DNA of 64,000 nucleotides from Clostridia bacterium (GCA_022793815.1 JAAWDP010000013.1:1-64000), one strand, 5' to 3'; numbered from the stretch's first letter, positions 34,688 to 43,788 are shown. Notes: generated by a model from the sequence alone, not told the origin. A program made the numbers and translations.

Positions 34688-35008
34688 ATGGCAACGAGAA
34701 GAACATCGAGAAGGACATATACCTATTCGATTCCGTCGTTTTTGCGCACATTGTCCTATGTTGTGGTGCTTTTGTTGGCGCTGGCTATTACGATAGGCGC
34801 AATACTCGGTTGGTGGAAAGAGTTCGCTCAGATAGCGGGATATATCAAAGGAATCGCCATGACGATAGGACTTATAGTTCTGTGCTGGTATTCTTATTAC
34901 GACGCCCGCACCCGCAACAGCACTTGGTTTATAATTTGGGTCGTTGCGGTGGTCATAGTAATCGTGTTTCAAATACTCGGTTTTGCAATGCCCACATTGT
35001 TCAGATAA
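34688..35008 (+). CDS. Small membrane protein (106 aa), unknown function
   Basis: This 106-residue protein has a basic N terminus (MATRRTSRRTYT) and three hydrophobic helices at about residues 18-40, 50-65 and 75-100. It has no recognised family. The conserved-looking CWYSYYDARTRNSTW segment lies between helices 2 and 3. A GGAGG site precedes ATG 34688. The next gene, 24 nt downstream, encodes a protein of similar size and topology, so the two may form a membrane pair. A promoter candidate precedes it. Confidence 0.65.
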   Translation: MATRRTSRRTYTYSIPSFLRTLSYVVVLLLALAITIGAILGWWKEFAQIAGYIKGIAMTIGLIVLCWYSYYDARTRNSTWFIIWVVAVVIVIVFQILGFAMPTLFR

Positions 35009-35032
35009 GATATTAAAGGAAGTAATCAGATA

Positions 35033-35350
35033 ATGGCAAAAGCAAAAAAACAAAACTTTATAGCGGCATATTTTTCGAATTTCGGACTCAGACAGATTTG
35101 CGATATTCTCATGGTCATAGGCGCCGTAGTGCTTATAGTCGGTCTTTGCACGGTGGACATCGTGCTTACGATAGGTTTCGGCGTTTATGCCGTCGCCGCG
35201 GCATTGGCGATAGTGAGAGCTGCTGCCGTTCTTGCAAGCGGAATAAATCACCGCGCGCCCGAATATAAAAACGCAATCGTAAATATCTGCATAATGTGCG
35301 TGATTTTCGCGCTTACGGTATTCGGTTTTGTTTGGTCGCTCGTGGCTTAA
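35033..35350 (+). CDS. Small membrane protein (105 aa), unknown function
   Basis: This 105-residue protein has a short basic start (MAKAKKQNF) and three hydrophobic segments (about residues 22-42, 44-64 and 80-103). No family is recognised and there are no motifs. AAGGAAG precedes ATG 35033. It is cotranscribed with the protein of 34688-35008 and followed by a bidirectional terminator shared with rqcH. Confidence 0.65.
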   Translation: MAKAKKQNFIAAYFSNFGLRQICDILMVIGAVVLIVGLCTVDIVLTIGFGVYAVAAALAIVRAAAVLASGINHRAPEYKNAIVNICIMCVIFALTVFGFVWSLVA

Positions 35351-35380
35351 TATAACAGTAAAACAAAAAACAGTAAAAAC

Positions 35381-35412
35381 AAAAAACTGCGGTTTCTGCC
35401 GCAGTTTTTTTT
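35381..35412. terminator. Bidirectional terminator between the membrane protein pair and rqcH
   Basis: AAAAAACTGCGG (35381-35392) and CCGCAGTTTTTT pair around a 6-nt loop, with T runs on both strands. Its right end touches the rqcH stop. Confidence 0.9.
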
Positions 35413-37123
35413 AAATTCGGATATCTTTTGCGGGATTAACATACACGGTTTTTTGATGCGTGTATATCACCTTGCCGGCAGGGGCGCCGCTCGGTTTATT
35501 GACGTATTTGACGAAAGTATAGTCCACGGGTACGTTTTGCGACGCGCTCGCTTTCGAGAATTTCGCGGCAAGCGACGCCGCATAAAGTATAACGCTGTCG
35601 GGAACGGTTCGGCCTTCCGCGCTTATCAAAGTATGACTTCCGTGAATGGATTTCGTGTGCAGCCAAATATCGTCGGCTTTTGCGTTCTTCGTCAAAGTAT
35701 CGTTTTGTATATTGTTTTTGCCTACACGTATCGTAAACCCTTCGAAAGAAAAAGTCATGGGCATTGAGGGAATGCGTTTTGCTTTCGCTTTTTTCTTGGT
35801 CTGTTTTGGTTTGAGCAATCCCGCACGCTCCAATTCTTCCGTCAGGTCGTCTATTTCCGAATTCTCTCTGCAAAGGGAAAACGATATAAGCACGGTGTCG
35901 AAATAGTCGAGGTCGGCTTTTGCTTTTTCGCAGAGCGGCATTGTCTGCTCTACGGTTTTTTTCTTTTTCGCATAGCGTTTGAAATACTGCTGCGCGTTTG
36001 CTTGCGGCGTTTTTTCCTTGGCAAGCGGCACCGTTATCAATTTGCCGCCGTCGTTCCAATCCTCCGCCGTAAACTCGCTCATCCCTTGTTTTATCCGATA
36101 AATGTTCGCAAGTATGAGTTCGCCGTAAAGTCTGTCGCGGTCGGCGTCGCGGCAGCTTTCCGTTTTTTCTATAAAGCCCGCAAGTTTCTTTTCCGTCCGC
36201 GAAATAGCGTTTTTCAGTATTGCGGAAAGTCTGTGTGATTTTTCGCCGAAGCGTATAGCCTTGTCCTTGTCGTAAAAGTATTCGTCCATTGCTGCGCTCA
36301 GTGTGGGGAAGAAAGCATACTCTCCGCCGAACGCTTTGTAAGGTCGTATATAAAAGTCCGCGTCGGCGCCGTCGGTTTTGCGTATGCACGGCATTACGTT
36401 GTCGAAACGGTACAGCTGTGCCAGCGCGTTTTGCACAGACTGTACCTCGTCCGCACTCAGTTTTTCGCAGTCGGTTCTGCCGAGCGCCGCAAATACGGCT
36501 TCCTGCGCGCTTACGGGGGCAAGTCCTTTCATGTTGCGGATTATATAGTCGGGCAAATTGCCGCCGCCGAAAGAACAGAGCAGGGCTTGCACGGCATCGC
36601 TGTCGGTGAGAGCCACTCTGTCCTGTGCGGGAGCGGGAAGATATTTGAGAGCGGGAAGAACCTGCCTTTTCGACGAAAGGTCGGCGCCTACTTTTTTGAT
36701 ACAGTCGGATATTTTCCCGTCGCTGCCTACAAGGATTATATTGGAGTATTTTCCCATTATTTCGACGGCAAGCGTTTTGTATTCCACATCGCTCATTTCG
36801 TTTCTTGTCGCCAGTTTTATTTTCAATACGCGTTCGAAAGGTTCGGCGCTTATGCCGATGATTTTTGCGCCGCCTATATGTTTGCGCAGGTGCATGAGAA
36901 ACGACGGAGCGGCAACGGGATTTTCCTTTTTTCTCGACGTCAAATGACATCTCGCGGAAGAAGCCGCCGCACTGATAAGCAGATTGCTGTTTTCTCCGCG
37001 GCTGCGCACGGTAAGGATTATTTCGTCCTTTTCCGGCATTGTTATTTTCTCTATTTTCCCGTCGCGCAGACGCTCGTCGAGTTCTTTTGCCATAAATGAA
37101 TAATGCAATGCGTCGGAGGGCAT
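35411..37123 (-). CDS. rqcH: RqcH / NFACT ribosome quality control protein
   Basis: RqcH binds 50S subunits carrying stalled peptidyl-tRNA and recruits Ala-tRNA to add C-terminal alanine tails that mark the peptide for degradation. The 570-residue NFACT protein has the N-terminal NFACT-N domain with the EIMGKYSNIILV segment, helix-hairpin-helix and coiled-coil middle regions, and the C-terminal NFACT-R domain with DIWLHTKSIHGSH. In the first domain the pair usually written Asp-Arg reads Glu-Arg (FERVLKI, near residue 95). GAGG lies 11 nt before ATG 37123. It is divergent from trigger factor, and ClpP/ClpX, the likely destroyers of tagged peptides, are 2-4 kb away. Confidence 0.92.
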   Translation of the reverse strand: MPSDALHYSFMAKELDERLRDGKIEKITMPEKDEIILTVRSRGENSNLLISAAASSARCHLTSRKKENPVAAPSFLMHLRKHIGGAKIIGISAEPFERVLKIKLATRNEMSDVEYKTLAVEIMGKYSNIILVGSDGKISDCIKKVGADLSSKRQVLPALKYLPAPAQDRVALTDSDAVQALLCSFGGGNLPDYIIRNMKGLAPVSAQEAVFAALGRTDCEKLSADEVQSVQNALAQLYRFDNVMPCIRKTDGADADFYIRPYKAFGGEYAFFPTLSAAMDEYFYDKDKAIRFGEKSHRLSAILKNAISRTEKKLAGFIEKTESCRDADRDRLYGELILANIYRIKQGMSEFTAEDWNDGGKLITVPLAKEKTPQANAQQYFKRYAKKKKTVEQTMPLCEKAKADLDYFDTVLISFSLCRENSEIDDLTEELERAGLLKPKQTKKKAKAKRIPSMPMTFSFEGFTIRVGKNNIQNDTLTKNAKADDIWLHTKSIHGSHTLISAEGRTVPDSVILYAASLAAKFSKASASQNVPVDYTFVKYVNKPSGAPAGKVIYTHQKTVYVNPAKDIRI

Positions 37124-37197
37124 AATTTTTTTACCTCTGAAAAATTTTCCGCTTTGTCGAAATTTGGTAAAGAGTTTGTTTGCGGCTGTTCTATTAA

Positions 37198-37226
37198 AGT
37201 ATAAACTAAAACAGAATGTCCGTCAA
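37198..37226 (-). promoter_or_regulatory. Promoter of rqcH
   Basis: On the minus strand TTGACG (37221-37226) and TATACT (37198-37203) are separated by 17 bp. Its -35 box is only 5 bp from the -35 box of the divergent tig promoter. Confidence 0.7.
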
Positions 37227-37231
37227 ATAAA

Positions 37232-37260
37232 TTGACAAAGTTTCAGTTATGTGTTAAGAT
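37232..37260 (+). promoter_or_regulatory. Promoter of tig-clpP-clpX
   Basis: TTGACA (37232-37237) and TAAGAT (37255-37260) with a 17-bp spacer. CGGAGG follows at 37278-37283 before ATG 37290. Confidence 0.75.
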
Positions 37261-37289
37261 AAGGCGGTATAATCTTTCGGAGGACTTTT

Positions 37290-38690
37290 ATGGATTACAG
37301 TGTGGAAAAACAAAAAGGCGCGGTAAAAATCGATTTTAAAATCACCGCTGCGCAATGGAACGACGAATTGTCGGGAGCATATTCGAGAACGCGTGGAAAA
37401 TACAATATTCCGGGTTTCCGCAAAGGACACGCGCCCAGAGGCGTTATAGAGAGCATGTACGGCAAAGGAGTATTTTTCGACGAGGCGTTCGAATCTGTGT
37501 TCCGCAGTTCGTACAGCGAAGTTTTGGAAAAAGAAACTTGGATATTTCCCGTTGACGACCCGAAAGTCGATTTGGGCGAAATGGACGATAAAAAGTTTAC
37601 GTTCAGCGCTACAATAACAGTTAAACCCGAAATCAAACTCGGCTCGTACAAGGGCATGGAAATACCCAAAGAACAAGTTAAGGTAACAAAGGAAGAAGTC
37701 GACCACATGGTGGAACATGCACGCGAGCATGCCTCCCGTTTCGTCGACGTGACCGACCGCGCGGTGCAGGACGGCGATATCGTTACGCTCGATTACAGCG
37801 GCAGTGTCGGCGGAGTGAAATTCGACGGAGGAACGGCGCAGAACCAAGAGCTCACGATAGGTTCGCACTCATTCATTCCCGGATTCGAGGAACAGCTTGT
37901 CGGTGTCAAAATCGGCGAAAGCAAAGATTTGCACGTTAAATTCCCAGACGATTATCATGCGGAAAATCTCAAAGGCAAGGACGCGGTGTTTGCCGTAACC
38001 GTTCATGCAATCAAAGTGAAAGAAATGCCCGAACTCAATGACGAGTTTGCGAAAGACGTAAGCAGTTTCGATACGCTTGCGGATTATAAGGCGGATATAG
38101 AGAAACGTCTTACCGAAGACAAACAGCACCATGCCGACGTCGACAGCGAAAACGCAATGCTCAAAATGATAGCCGACGGCGTCGATGCCGATATTCCTCA
38201 GTGCATGATTGACACAGAGGTCGACTATATGCTTGCGGATTTCGAAATGCAGCTTTCCCGTGCTTACGGCGGCATGAAACTCGCCGATTATTTCAAGTAC
38301 ACGGGACTCAAAGAAATCGATTTCCGCCGCCAAAGAAGAGAAAGCGCAATTTCCAATGTAAAAACCAGGCTGGCTTTGGAAAAGATAATAGAATCGGAAG
38401 GACTGCAAGTAAGCGACGAGGAAGTGGACGCCGAGCTAAACAAATCGGGCAAATCCGAAAACATATCTGCGGAAGCGGACGCGCGCCGTCGTTCGTATAT
38501 AAAGAGCGATTTACTTATGGCAAAAGTAGTGGACTTTTTGAAAGCAAACAACAAGTTTGTGCCTAAGAAAGAGTCTGCCGAGAAAACGGAAGAAAAGAAG
38601 CCTGCGGCAAAAAAGAGCACTGCGGCTAAAAAACCCTCCGCAAAAAGCGCAGCCGGCGCAGATAAGAAAACGGAAGGCAAAGCGGAGTAA
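37290..38690 (+). CDS. tig: Trigger factor with lysine/alanine-rich tail
   Basis: Trigger factor is the ribosome-bound chaperone and prolyl isomerase meeting nascent chains at the exit tunnel. The 466-residue protein has the N-terminal ribosome-binding domain with GFRKGHAPRG (about 45-54), an FKBP-type domain (about 155-245, VTLDYSGSVGG and IPGFEEQLVG) and the helical C-terminal domain. The last 40 residues are a low-complexity run of Lys, Ala, Ser and Glu beyond the usual end of the family. It is followed by clpP and clpX, the standard order. Confidence 0.95.
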   Translation: MDYSVEKQKGAVKIDFKITAAQWNDELSGAYSRTRGKYNIPGFRKGHAPRGVIESMYGKGVFFDEAFESVFRSSYSEVLEKETWIFPVDDPKVDLGEMDDKKFTFSATITVKPEIKLGSYKGMEIPKEQVKVTKEEVDHMVEHAREHASRFVDVTDRAVQDGDIVTLDYSGSVGGVKFDGGTAQNQELTIGSHSFIPGFEEQLVGVKIGESKDLHVKFPDDYHAENLKGKDAVFAVTVHAIKVKEMPELNDEFAKDVSSFDTLADYKADIEKRLTEDKQHHADVDSENAMLKMIADGVDADIPQCMIDTEVDYMLADFEMQLSRAYGGMKLADYFKYTGLKEIDFRRQRRESAISNVKTRLALEKIIESEGLQVSDEEVDAELNKSGKSENISAEADARRRSYIKSDLLMAKVVDFLKANNKFVPKKESAEKTEEKKPAAKKSTAAKKPSAKSAAGADKKTEGKAE

Positions 38691-38711
38691 ACTTACTTCG
38701 GAGGATTGTAC

Positions 38712-38738
38712 TTGCGGCATAAAGACTGTTTGCCGCAA
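38712..38738 (+). promoter_or_regulatory. Inverted repeat between tig and clpP
   Basis: TTGCGGCA (38712-38719) and TGCCGCAA (38731-38738) form a perfect 8-bp inverted repeat with an 11-nt loop, 27 nt before the clpP start. No T run follows, so it is not a simple terminator. It does not match the CtsR or CIRCE heat-shock operators. Confidence 0.45.
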
Positions 38739-38765
38739 CATAGATTATATACGTGGAGGTTTGAC

Positions 38766-39359
38766 ATGATAAAGAATAATTTGGTTCCCATGGTCGTGGA
38801 ACAAACAAACAGAGGTGAGCGTTCCTACGATATTTATTCGCGCTTGCTCGAAGACAGAATAGTGTTTCTGACGGGCGAGGTAAACGATTTGTCTGCGGAC
38901 ATAGTAATAGCGCAGCTGCTTTATCTCGAAGGCAAAGACCCGGAAAAAGACATAAACCTTTATATAAACAGCCCGGGCGGAAGCGTTACGGCAGGCATGG
39001 GCATATACGACACCATGAATTATATCAAGTGCGACGTGCAGACCATCTGCGTGGGAATGGCGGCATCGATGGGCGCGTTTTTGCTCTCGTCTGGTGCGAA
39101 AGGCAAGCGCTTTTCGCTTCCCAACAGCGAAATCATGATTCATCAGCCTTTGGGCGGAGCGCAGGGGCAGGCGAGCGATATCGCAATTCAGGCGGAGCAC
39201 ATTCTCAAAATCAAAAAGAGAATGAACACAATACTTTCCCGCAACTGCAACCAGCCGCTGGAAAAAATAGAAAAAGACGTCGACAGAGACCACTATATGA
39301 CAGCCGACGAAGCTCTTAAATACGGACTTATCGACAGAGTTTTCGAAAAGAGAGTATAG
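38766..39359 (+). CDS. clpP: ATP-dependent Clp protease proteolytic subunit
   Basis: ClpP is the barrel-shaped serine peptidase that degrades proteins unfolded by ClpX or ClpC. The 197 residues hold catalytic Ser101 in MAASMGAF, His126 in IMIHQPLGG and a later Asp near 175. ATG 38766 follows GTGGAGG, while in-frame upstream codons lie in the intergenic inverted repeat. The N terminus reads [13 protein letters not shown], so a short propeptide before LVPMVVE is likely. clpX begins 15 nt downstream. Confidence 0.96.
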   Translation: MIKNNLVPMVVEQTNRGERSYDIYSRLLEDRIVFLTGEVNDLSADIVIAQLLYLEGKDPEKDINLYINSPGGSVTAGMGIYDTMNYIKCDVQTICVGMAASMGAFLLSSGAKGKRFSLPNSEIMIHQPLGGAQGQASDIAIQAEHILKIKKRMNTILSRNCNQPLEKIEKDVDRDHYMTADEALKYGLIDRVFEKRV

Positions 39360-39374
39360 GGAGATTGAAAAGTT

Positions 39375-40658
39375 TTGGCTAAAAACAGTATTAACAACAA
39401 CGACGGTTTCTGTGCTTTTTGCGGACGACCGCGGTCGGAAGTAAATCATTTGGTGGAGTCGCCCGACGGTTCTATATCTATATGCGACCAGTGCGTGTCG
39501 GTTTGCGACGAAATACTGTCGCAGCATAAACAGGTGCAGCCCGAAACGGTCATAAAGCTTCCCAGACCCGCCGAAATCAAGAAACATCTCGACGATTACA
39601 TCGTAGGTCAGGACAATGCGAAAAAAGTGCTCAGCGTGGCGGTGTACAATCACTATAAGCGCGTCAACTACAATCTTTCCCATGCGACTGTCGGCGGTAA
39701 AAGAAAATCCGCCAAGAGCAATATAGAACTGAAAAAAAGCAATATACTTTTAATGGGACCTACGGGAAGCGGTAAGACTTTGCTTGCGCAGACGCTTTCG
39801 CGTATTTTGGACGTTCCGTTTGCTTCTTGCGACGCCACCACATTGACCGAAGCGGGCTATGTCGGAGAAGATGTCGAAAATGTTCTGCTCAAACTCATCC
39901 AGAATGCGGATTACGACATCGAGCGAGCACAGCGCGGAATAATATATGTCGACGAAATCGACAAGATAGCGCGTAAATCCGAAAATATGAGTATTACCCG
40001 CGACGTATCGGGCGAGGGAGTACAGCAGGCCTTATTGAAAATAATAGAAAGTACGGTGGCAAGCGTGCCTCCTCAGGGCGGCAGAAAGCACCCTCAGCAG
40101 GAATGCATTTCAATCGACACAACGAATATTCTGTTTATTTTCGGCGGCGCTTTCGTGGGACTCGACAAGATAATAGAAAAGAGAGTCAACTCTTCGTCTT
40201 TCGGTTTCGGCGGTTCGCTTAAAACAAAGATAGAGCTTGACAGTTCCAATACGCTCGAAGGCGTTCAGCCGCAGGACCTCATAAAGTTCGGACTCATTCC
40301 CGAATTTGTAGGCAGACTGCCCGTTTACGTGAGTCTGAGCGCGCTGGACAGAGAGGCGCTTGTCAGCATTCTCACGCAGCCGAAAGACTGTCTGACCAAG
40401 CAGTATAAAAAGCTTATGGAAATGGACGGAATAGAACTGGAATTCGCTCCCGACGCCGTAGAGGCGATAGCCGATAAAGCAATCGAATTGAATACCGGTG
40501 CGAGAGGGCTTCGGGCTATCATGGAAAACACCATGCTCGACATTATGTACAGCGCTCCCGACGATAAGGAAATCGAAAAGATTTTAATAACTGCGGGATG
40601 TGTGAAAGGAGATAAACCCAAGGTGGTCAAGAAAAAACATAACAAGGAAATAGCCTGA
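39375..40658 (+). CDS. clpX: ATP-dependent Clp protease ATP-binding subunit
   Basis: ClpX is the AAA+ unfoldase that recognises substrates and feeds ClpP. The 427 residues have the N-terminal zinc-binding domain (CAFC at 13-16, CDQC at 37-40), Walker A GPTGSGKT, Walker [10 protein letters not shown], sensor residues in [10 protein letters not shown] and the SFGFGG segment near the ClpP-docking loop. The start is TTG 39375. GGGAG lies about 12 nt upstream and no ATG fits the zinc domain. It ends without a terminator before the lon promoter. Confidence 0.95.
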   Translation: MAKNSINNNDGFCAFCGRPRSEVNHLVESPDGSISICDQCVSVCDEILSQHKQVQPETVIKLPRPAEIKKHLDDYIVGQDNAKKVLSVAVYNHYKRVNYNLSHATVGGKRKSAKSNIELKKSNILLMGPTGSGKTLLAQTLSRILDVPFASCDATTLTEAGYVGEDVENVLLKLIQNADYDIERAQRGIIYVDEIDKIARKSENMSITRDVSGEGVQQALLKIIESTVASVPPQGGRKHPQQECISIDTTNILFIFGGAFVGLDKIIEKRVNSSSFGFGGSLKTKIELDSSNTLEGVQPQDLIKFGLIPEFVGRLPVYVSLSALDREALVSILTQPKDCLTKQYKKLMEMDGIELEFAPDAVEAIADKAIELNTGARGLRAIMENTMLDIMYSAPDDKEIEKILITAGCVKGDKPKVVKKKHNKEIA

Positions 40659-40677
40659 CTGTTTAAGGCGTCTGATG

Positions 40678-40706
40678 TTGTAATCAAACACAAAATGCGC
40701 CATAAT
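40678..40706 (+). promoter_or_regulatory. Promoter of lon
   Basis: TTGTAA (40678-40683) and CATAAT (40701-40706) with a 17-bp spacer. GCAGAGG precedes ATG 40738. Confidence 0.6.
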
Positions 40707-40737
40707 AAAAGTAAATCGCAATGAGCAGAGGTTATAT

Positions 40738-43095
40738 ATGGACGAAAAATACACGGGCGACAACTTAACGAAAGGAGAAATGTATTTCGGCTCGCGGGAA
40801 ACTTACCAAATGGTGGTTCTCCGCGGCGTTGTCGTTTTTCCTGGACAGACTTATACGGTCGACGTGGGACGCGACAAATCTTTGCAGGCGCTCAACCGAG
40901 CAATGGAAACGAATAAAAGCCTGTTTGTAGTTACGCAAAAAAACAGAAGCGCGGTCAATCCCGCGCCGAAAGACATCTATCGAGTCGGTACTCTGGTCAA
41001 GATAAAACAGATAATCCGCACTTCGGCAGAGTATGTACGAGCCGTAGTCGAGGGTGTCGAACGAATGGAAATAGACGGATTTGTATCCATTTTGCCGTTC
41101 TACGAAGTTTCGCTCAAAAAATTCGCGGAAGAGGAATCCGACCCGCTTATGCTCAAAGCGGTGCGCAGAAATCTTTTCGAGCAGCTTGACGAATACAGAA
41201 AATTCGATTCCAAGTCCGTTGTGGATTTGCAGACCATGTCCACTGCGCTTCCCGACGACGAAAAGTTTATTGCAGTGTCGTCCACCGTGTTCTTTTCGGA
41301 TTATAAGGACAGACAGGAACTGCTTTCGCAGAATTCCGTATATAAGCAGTTGGAATTCATTTATAAGAAAGTAGTGGAAGAGTGCGAACTGAAAGCGGTC
41401 GAAAAACGTATCGCGACGAAAGTGCGCATGAACATAGACAAAAACCAGCGCGAGTATTACGTGCGCGAACAAATCAAGGTATTGCGCGACGAATTGGGCG
41501 AGGGCGAAAGCGAATTCGACGAATATAAAAAGCGTATAGAAGAAAAGGATTTGCCGTCTTACGCAAAAGAAAAACTTCTCAAAGAACTTTCGCGTATGGA
41601 GAAAATGAGCGTAACGTCGCCCGAGGCGAGCGTAAGCCGCACCTATATCGATTTGGTTCTTTCTCTGCCTTGGAACGAGTGCTCCAAGGACAACCGCAAT
41701 TTAAAAAAAGCGGAAAAGATTTTGGACGAAGACCATTACGGGCTGGAAAAGATAAAACAGCGCATAGTGGAATATCTTGCCGTCCATACATTGACCGAGA
41801 ATCTCAAAGCGCCTATCTTGTGTTTTGTCGGGCCGCCGGGCGTCGGAAAAACGTCCATCGTGGCATCGATAGCGCGGGCAACCGACAGAAAACTCGTAAC
41901 GATGTCGCTGGGAGGAGTCAGGGACGAAGCCGAAATACGCGGACATCGCCGCACCTATGTCGGCGCGCTTCCCGGTCGCATAATTTCTGGAATGAAAAAC
42001 GCGCAGGCAGTCAATCCGGTATTTTTGTTGGACGAAATAGACAAGATGACGTCGGATTTTCGCGGCGACCCCTCGTCGGCAATGCTCGAAGTGCTCGACC
42101 CCAATCAGAATTTCAAGTTCTCCGACAACTATTTGGATATGCCTTACGACTTATCCAAAGTCATGTTTGTAACTACGGCAAATACCGTGGACACCATACC
42201 GACGCCGCTGTTGGACAGAATGGAAATACTCGAACTTTCGGGTTACACTTACGAAGAAAAATTGCAGATAGCCAAAAAATATCTTTTGCCTAAGCAAATC
42301 GAGGCAAACGGGCTTTCGGGACTGAAAGTTACCGTTCCCGACGAAGTTATGAGCGAGATAATATCGCGTTATACCCGTGAAAGCGGCGTGAGAAATCTCG
42401 AAAGAGAAATAGCATCCGTGGTAAGAAAGCTTGCGGTTAAATACGTGAACCGCGGCGATAAGGAAATCAAATCGTTCAAAGTAACAAAAAAGGACCTTGC
42501 CGAGTATTTGGGCGCGCCTAAATACAAGAACGATTCGATGAACACCGACGACGAAGTAGGATTGGCTACGGGACTTGCCTGGACCAGTGTCGGCGGAACC
42601 ACCCTTAATATAGAGGTAAGTCTTATTTCGGGTGGAAAGGGCGAGATAAAACTTACGGGAAGCTTGGGCGACGTCATGAAAGAATCGTGTCATGCCGCGC
42701 TGACCGTTATACGAAGCCGTGCGGAACAGTACGGTATCGAGCAAGACAAGTTCACTAAGTACGATTTGCACATTCATGTTCCCGAAGGCGCCACACCCAA
42801 GGACGGTCCCAGTGCCGGTATTACGATAGCAACGGCAATAATGTCGGCAATGAGCGGCAGAAAGGTTTCCAAGAATGTGGCAATGACGGGCGAGATAACG
42901 CTCAGAGGCAAAGTTCTGCCGATAGGCGGTCTTAAAGAAAAATCGTTGGCGGCATTCAGAAGCGGAGTGCGCACTATAATAATTCCGCGCGACAACGAAA
43001 AGGACGTTGCGGATTTGCCTTCGGAAGTCAAGGACAACATGACTTTGGTCTATGCCGACACAATAGACGACGTGTTTGGTGTCGCTCTCATCTGA
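40738..43095 (+). CDS. lon: ATP-dependent protease Lon (LonA type)
   Basis: Lon degrades damaged and regulatory proteins in the cytoplasm. The 785 residues contain the N-terminal substrate domain (about 20-210), a coiled-coil region, the AAA+ module (Walker A GPPGVGKTS, Walker B VFLLDEIDK) and the protease domain with the Ser692 (PKDGPSAG) and Lys733 (GGLKEKS) dyad. This is the soluble LonA form with no membrane segment. ATG 40738 lies behind AGAGG. It forms a two-gene unit with engB 18 nt downstream, a common arrangement in Firmicutes. Confidence 0.96.
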   Translation: MDEKYTGDNLTKGEMYFGSRETYQMVVLRGVVVFPGQTYTVDVGRDKSLQALNRAMETNKSLFVVTQKNRSAVNPAPKDIYRVGTLVKIKQIIRTSAEYVRAVVEGVERMEIDGFVSILPFYEVSLKKFAEEESDPLMLKAVRRNLFEQLDEYRKFDSKSVVDLQTMSTALPDDEKFIAVSSTVFFSDYKDRQELLSQNSVYKQLEFIYKKVVEECELKAVEKRIATKVRMNIDKNQREYYVREQIKVLRDELGEGESEFDEYKKRIEEKDLPSYAKEKLLKELSRMEKMSVTSPEASVSRTYIDLVLSLPWNECSKDNRNLKKAEKILDEDHYGLEKIKQRIVEYLAVHTLTENLKAPILCFVGPPGVGKTSIVASIARATDRKLVTMSLGGVRDEAEIRGHRRTYVGALPGRIISGMKNAQAVNPVFLLDEIDKMTSDFRGDPSSAMLEVLDPNQNFKFSDNYLDMPYDLSKVMFVTTANTVDTIPTPLLDRMEILELSGYTYEEKLQIAKKYLLPKQIEANGLSGLKVTVPDEVMSEIISRYTRESGVRNLEREIASVVRKLAVKYVNRGDKEIKSFKVTKKDLAEYLGAPKYKNDSMNTDDEVGLATGLAWTSVGGTTLNIEVSLISGGKGEIKLTGSLGDVMKESCHAALTVIRSRAEQYGIEQDKFTKYDLHIHVPEGATPKDGPSAGITIATAIMSAMSGRKVSKNVAMTGEITLRGKVLPIGGLKEKSLAAFRSGVRTIIIPRDNEKDVADLPSEVKDNMTLVYADTIDDVFGVALI

Positions 43096-43113
43096 TTACT
43101 GGAAGTTTTACCG

Positions 43114-43734
43114 ATGATAATAAAGAAAGCGCGGTTTGTCACGAGCATATCGCTTGCATCGAAATACGGCGCGGCGGCCGAAGGCTTGCCGGGCTCGGAA
43201 ATTTGTGTCGTCGGACGTTCCAACGTCGGAAAGTCGTCGTTTATAAATTTTCTGGCAAGGCAGAACAAACTGGCTAAAACTTCGTCTACTCCGGGTCGCA
43301 CAAGACTGATAAACCTGTTTTCGTTCAACGACGGCGAATTTACTTTGGTGGATTTGCCGGGGTACGGATATGCGGCTGCATCCAAATCGGAAAAATACAA
43401 GTGGGATACTCTCATAGGCGGTTACCTCGAAAATTCTCGTAAACTCGTTCGGGCGCTCGTGCTGGTGGATTGCCGCCGCGAACCGTCCGTGCTCGACAGA
43501 CAAATGGTCGACTATTTGTATTCTTACGGGATTCCGTTTTCGGTGATTGCTACAAAAGCAGATAAGCTTACAAGGAATCAACTTTTCGGAAGCATTCAGA
43601 AGATAGCGACTGCTCTTGCCGTCGGCAGAGATAACATAATCGCCGTGTCCGCGGTGAGCGGCAAAGGACGGGACGAGGTACTGGCGCACTTGGAAGAAGT
43701 GCTCCGCAGTGCGTCCGAAACCGAAAACGAATAA
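43114..43734 (+). CDS. engB: Ribosome biogenesis GTPase YsxC/EngB
   Basis: EngB is a GTPase needed for late assembly of the 50S subunit. The 206 residues show G1 GRSNVGKSS, the G2 region TSSTPGRTR, G3 DLPGYG, G4 TKADK and G5 near AVSGKG. The linker AAASKSEKYKW after G3 is typical. ATG 43114 lies 18 nt after the lon stop, with GGAAG upstream. A hairpin (43745-43786) ends the unit. Confidence 0.95.
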   Translation: MIIKKARFVTSISLASKYGAAAEGLPGSEICVVGRSNVGKSSFINFLARQNKLAKTSSTPGRTRLINLFSFNDGEFTLVDLPGYGYAAASKSEKYKWDTLIGGYLENSRKLVRALVLVDCRREPSVLDRQMVDYLYSYGIPFSVIATKADKLTRNQLFGSIQKIATALAVGRDNIIAVSAVSGKGRDEVLAHLEEVLRSASETENE

Positions 43735-43744
43735 CACAAAATCG

Positions 43745-43786
43745 ACCTCTCGGCATATATTGATATATAAACGTCGGGAGGTTTTT
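43745..43786 (+). terminator. Hairpin overlapping the next ribosome binding site
   Basis: ACCTCTCG (43745-43752) pairs with CGGGAGGT (43775-43782), one pair being G-U, followed by TTTT. The apical part holds an ATATAT-TG-ATATAT inverted repeat. It looks like the engB terminator, but its 3' arm contains GGGAGG, the only ribosome binding site for ATG 43789. Confidence 0.65.
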
Positions 43787-43788
43787 CA

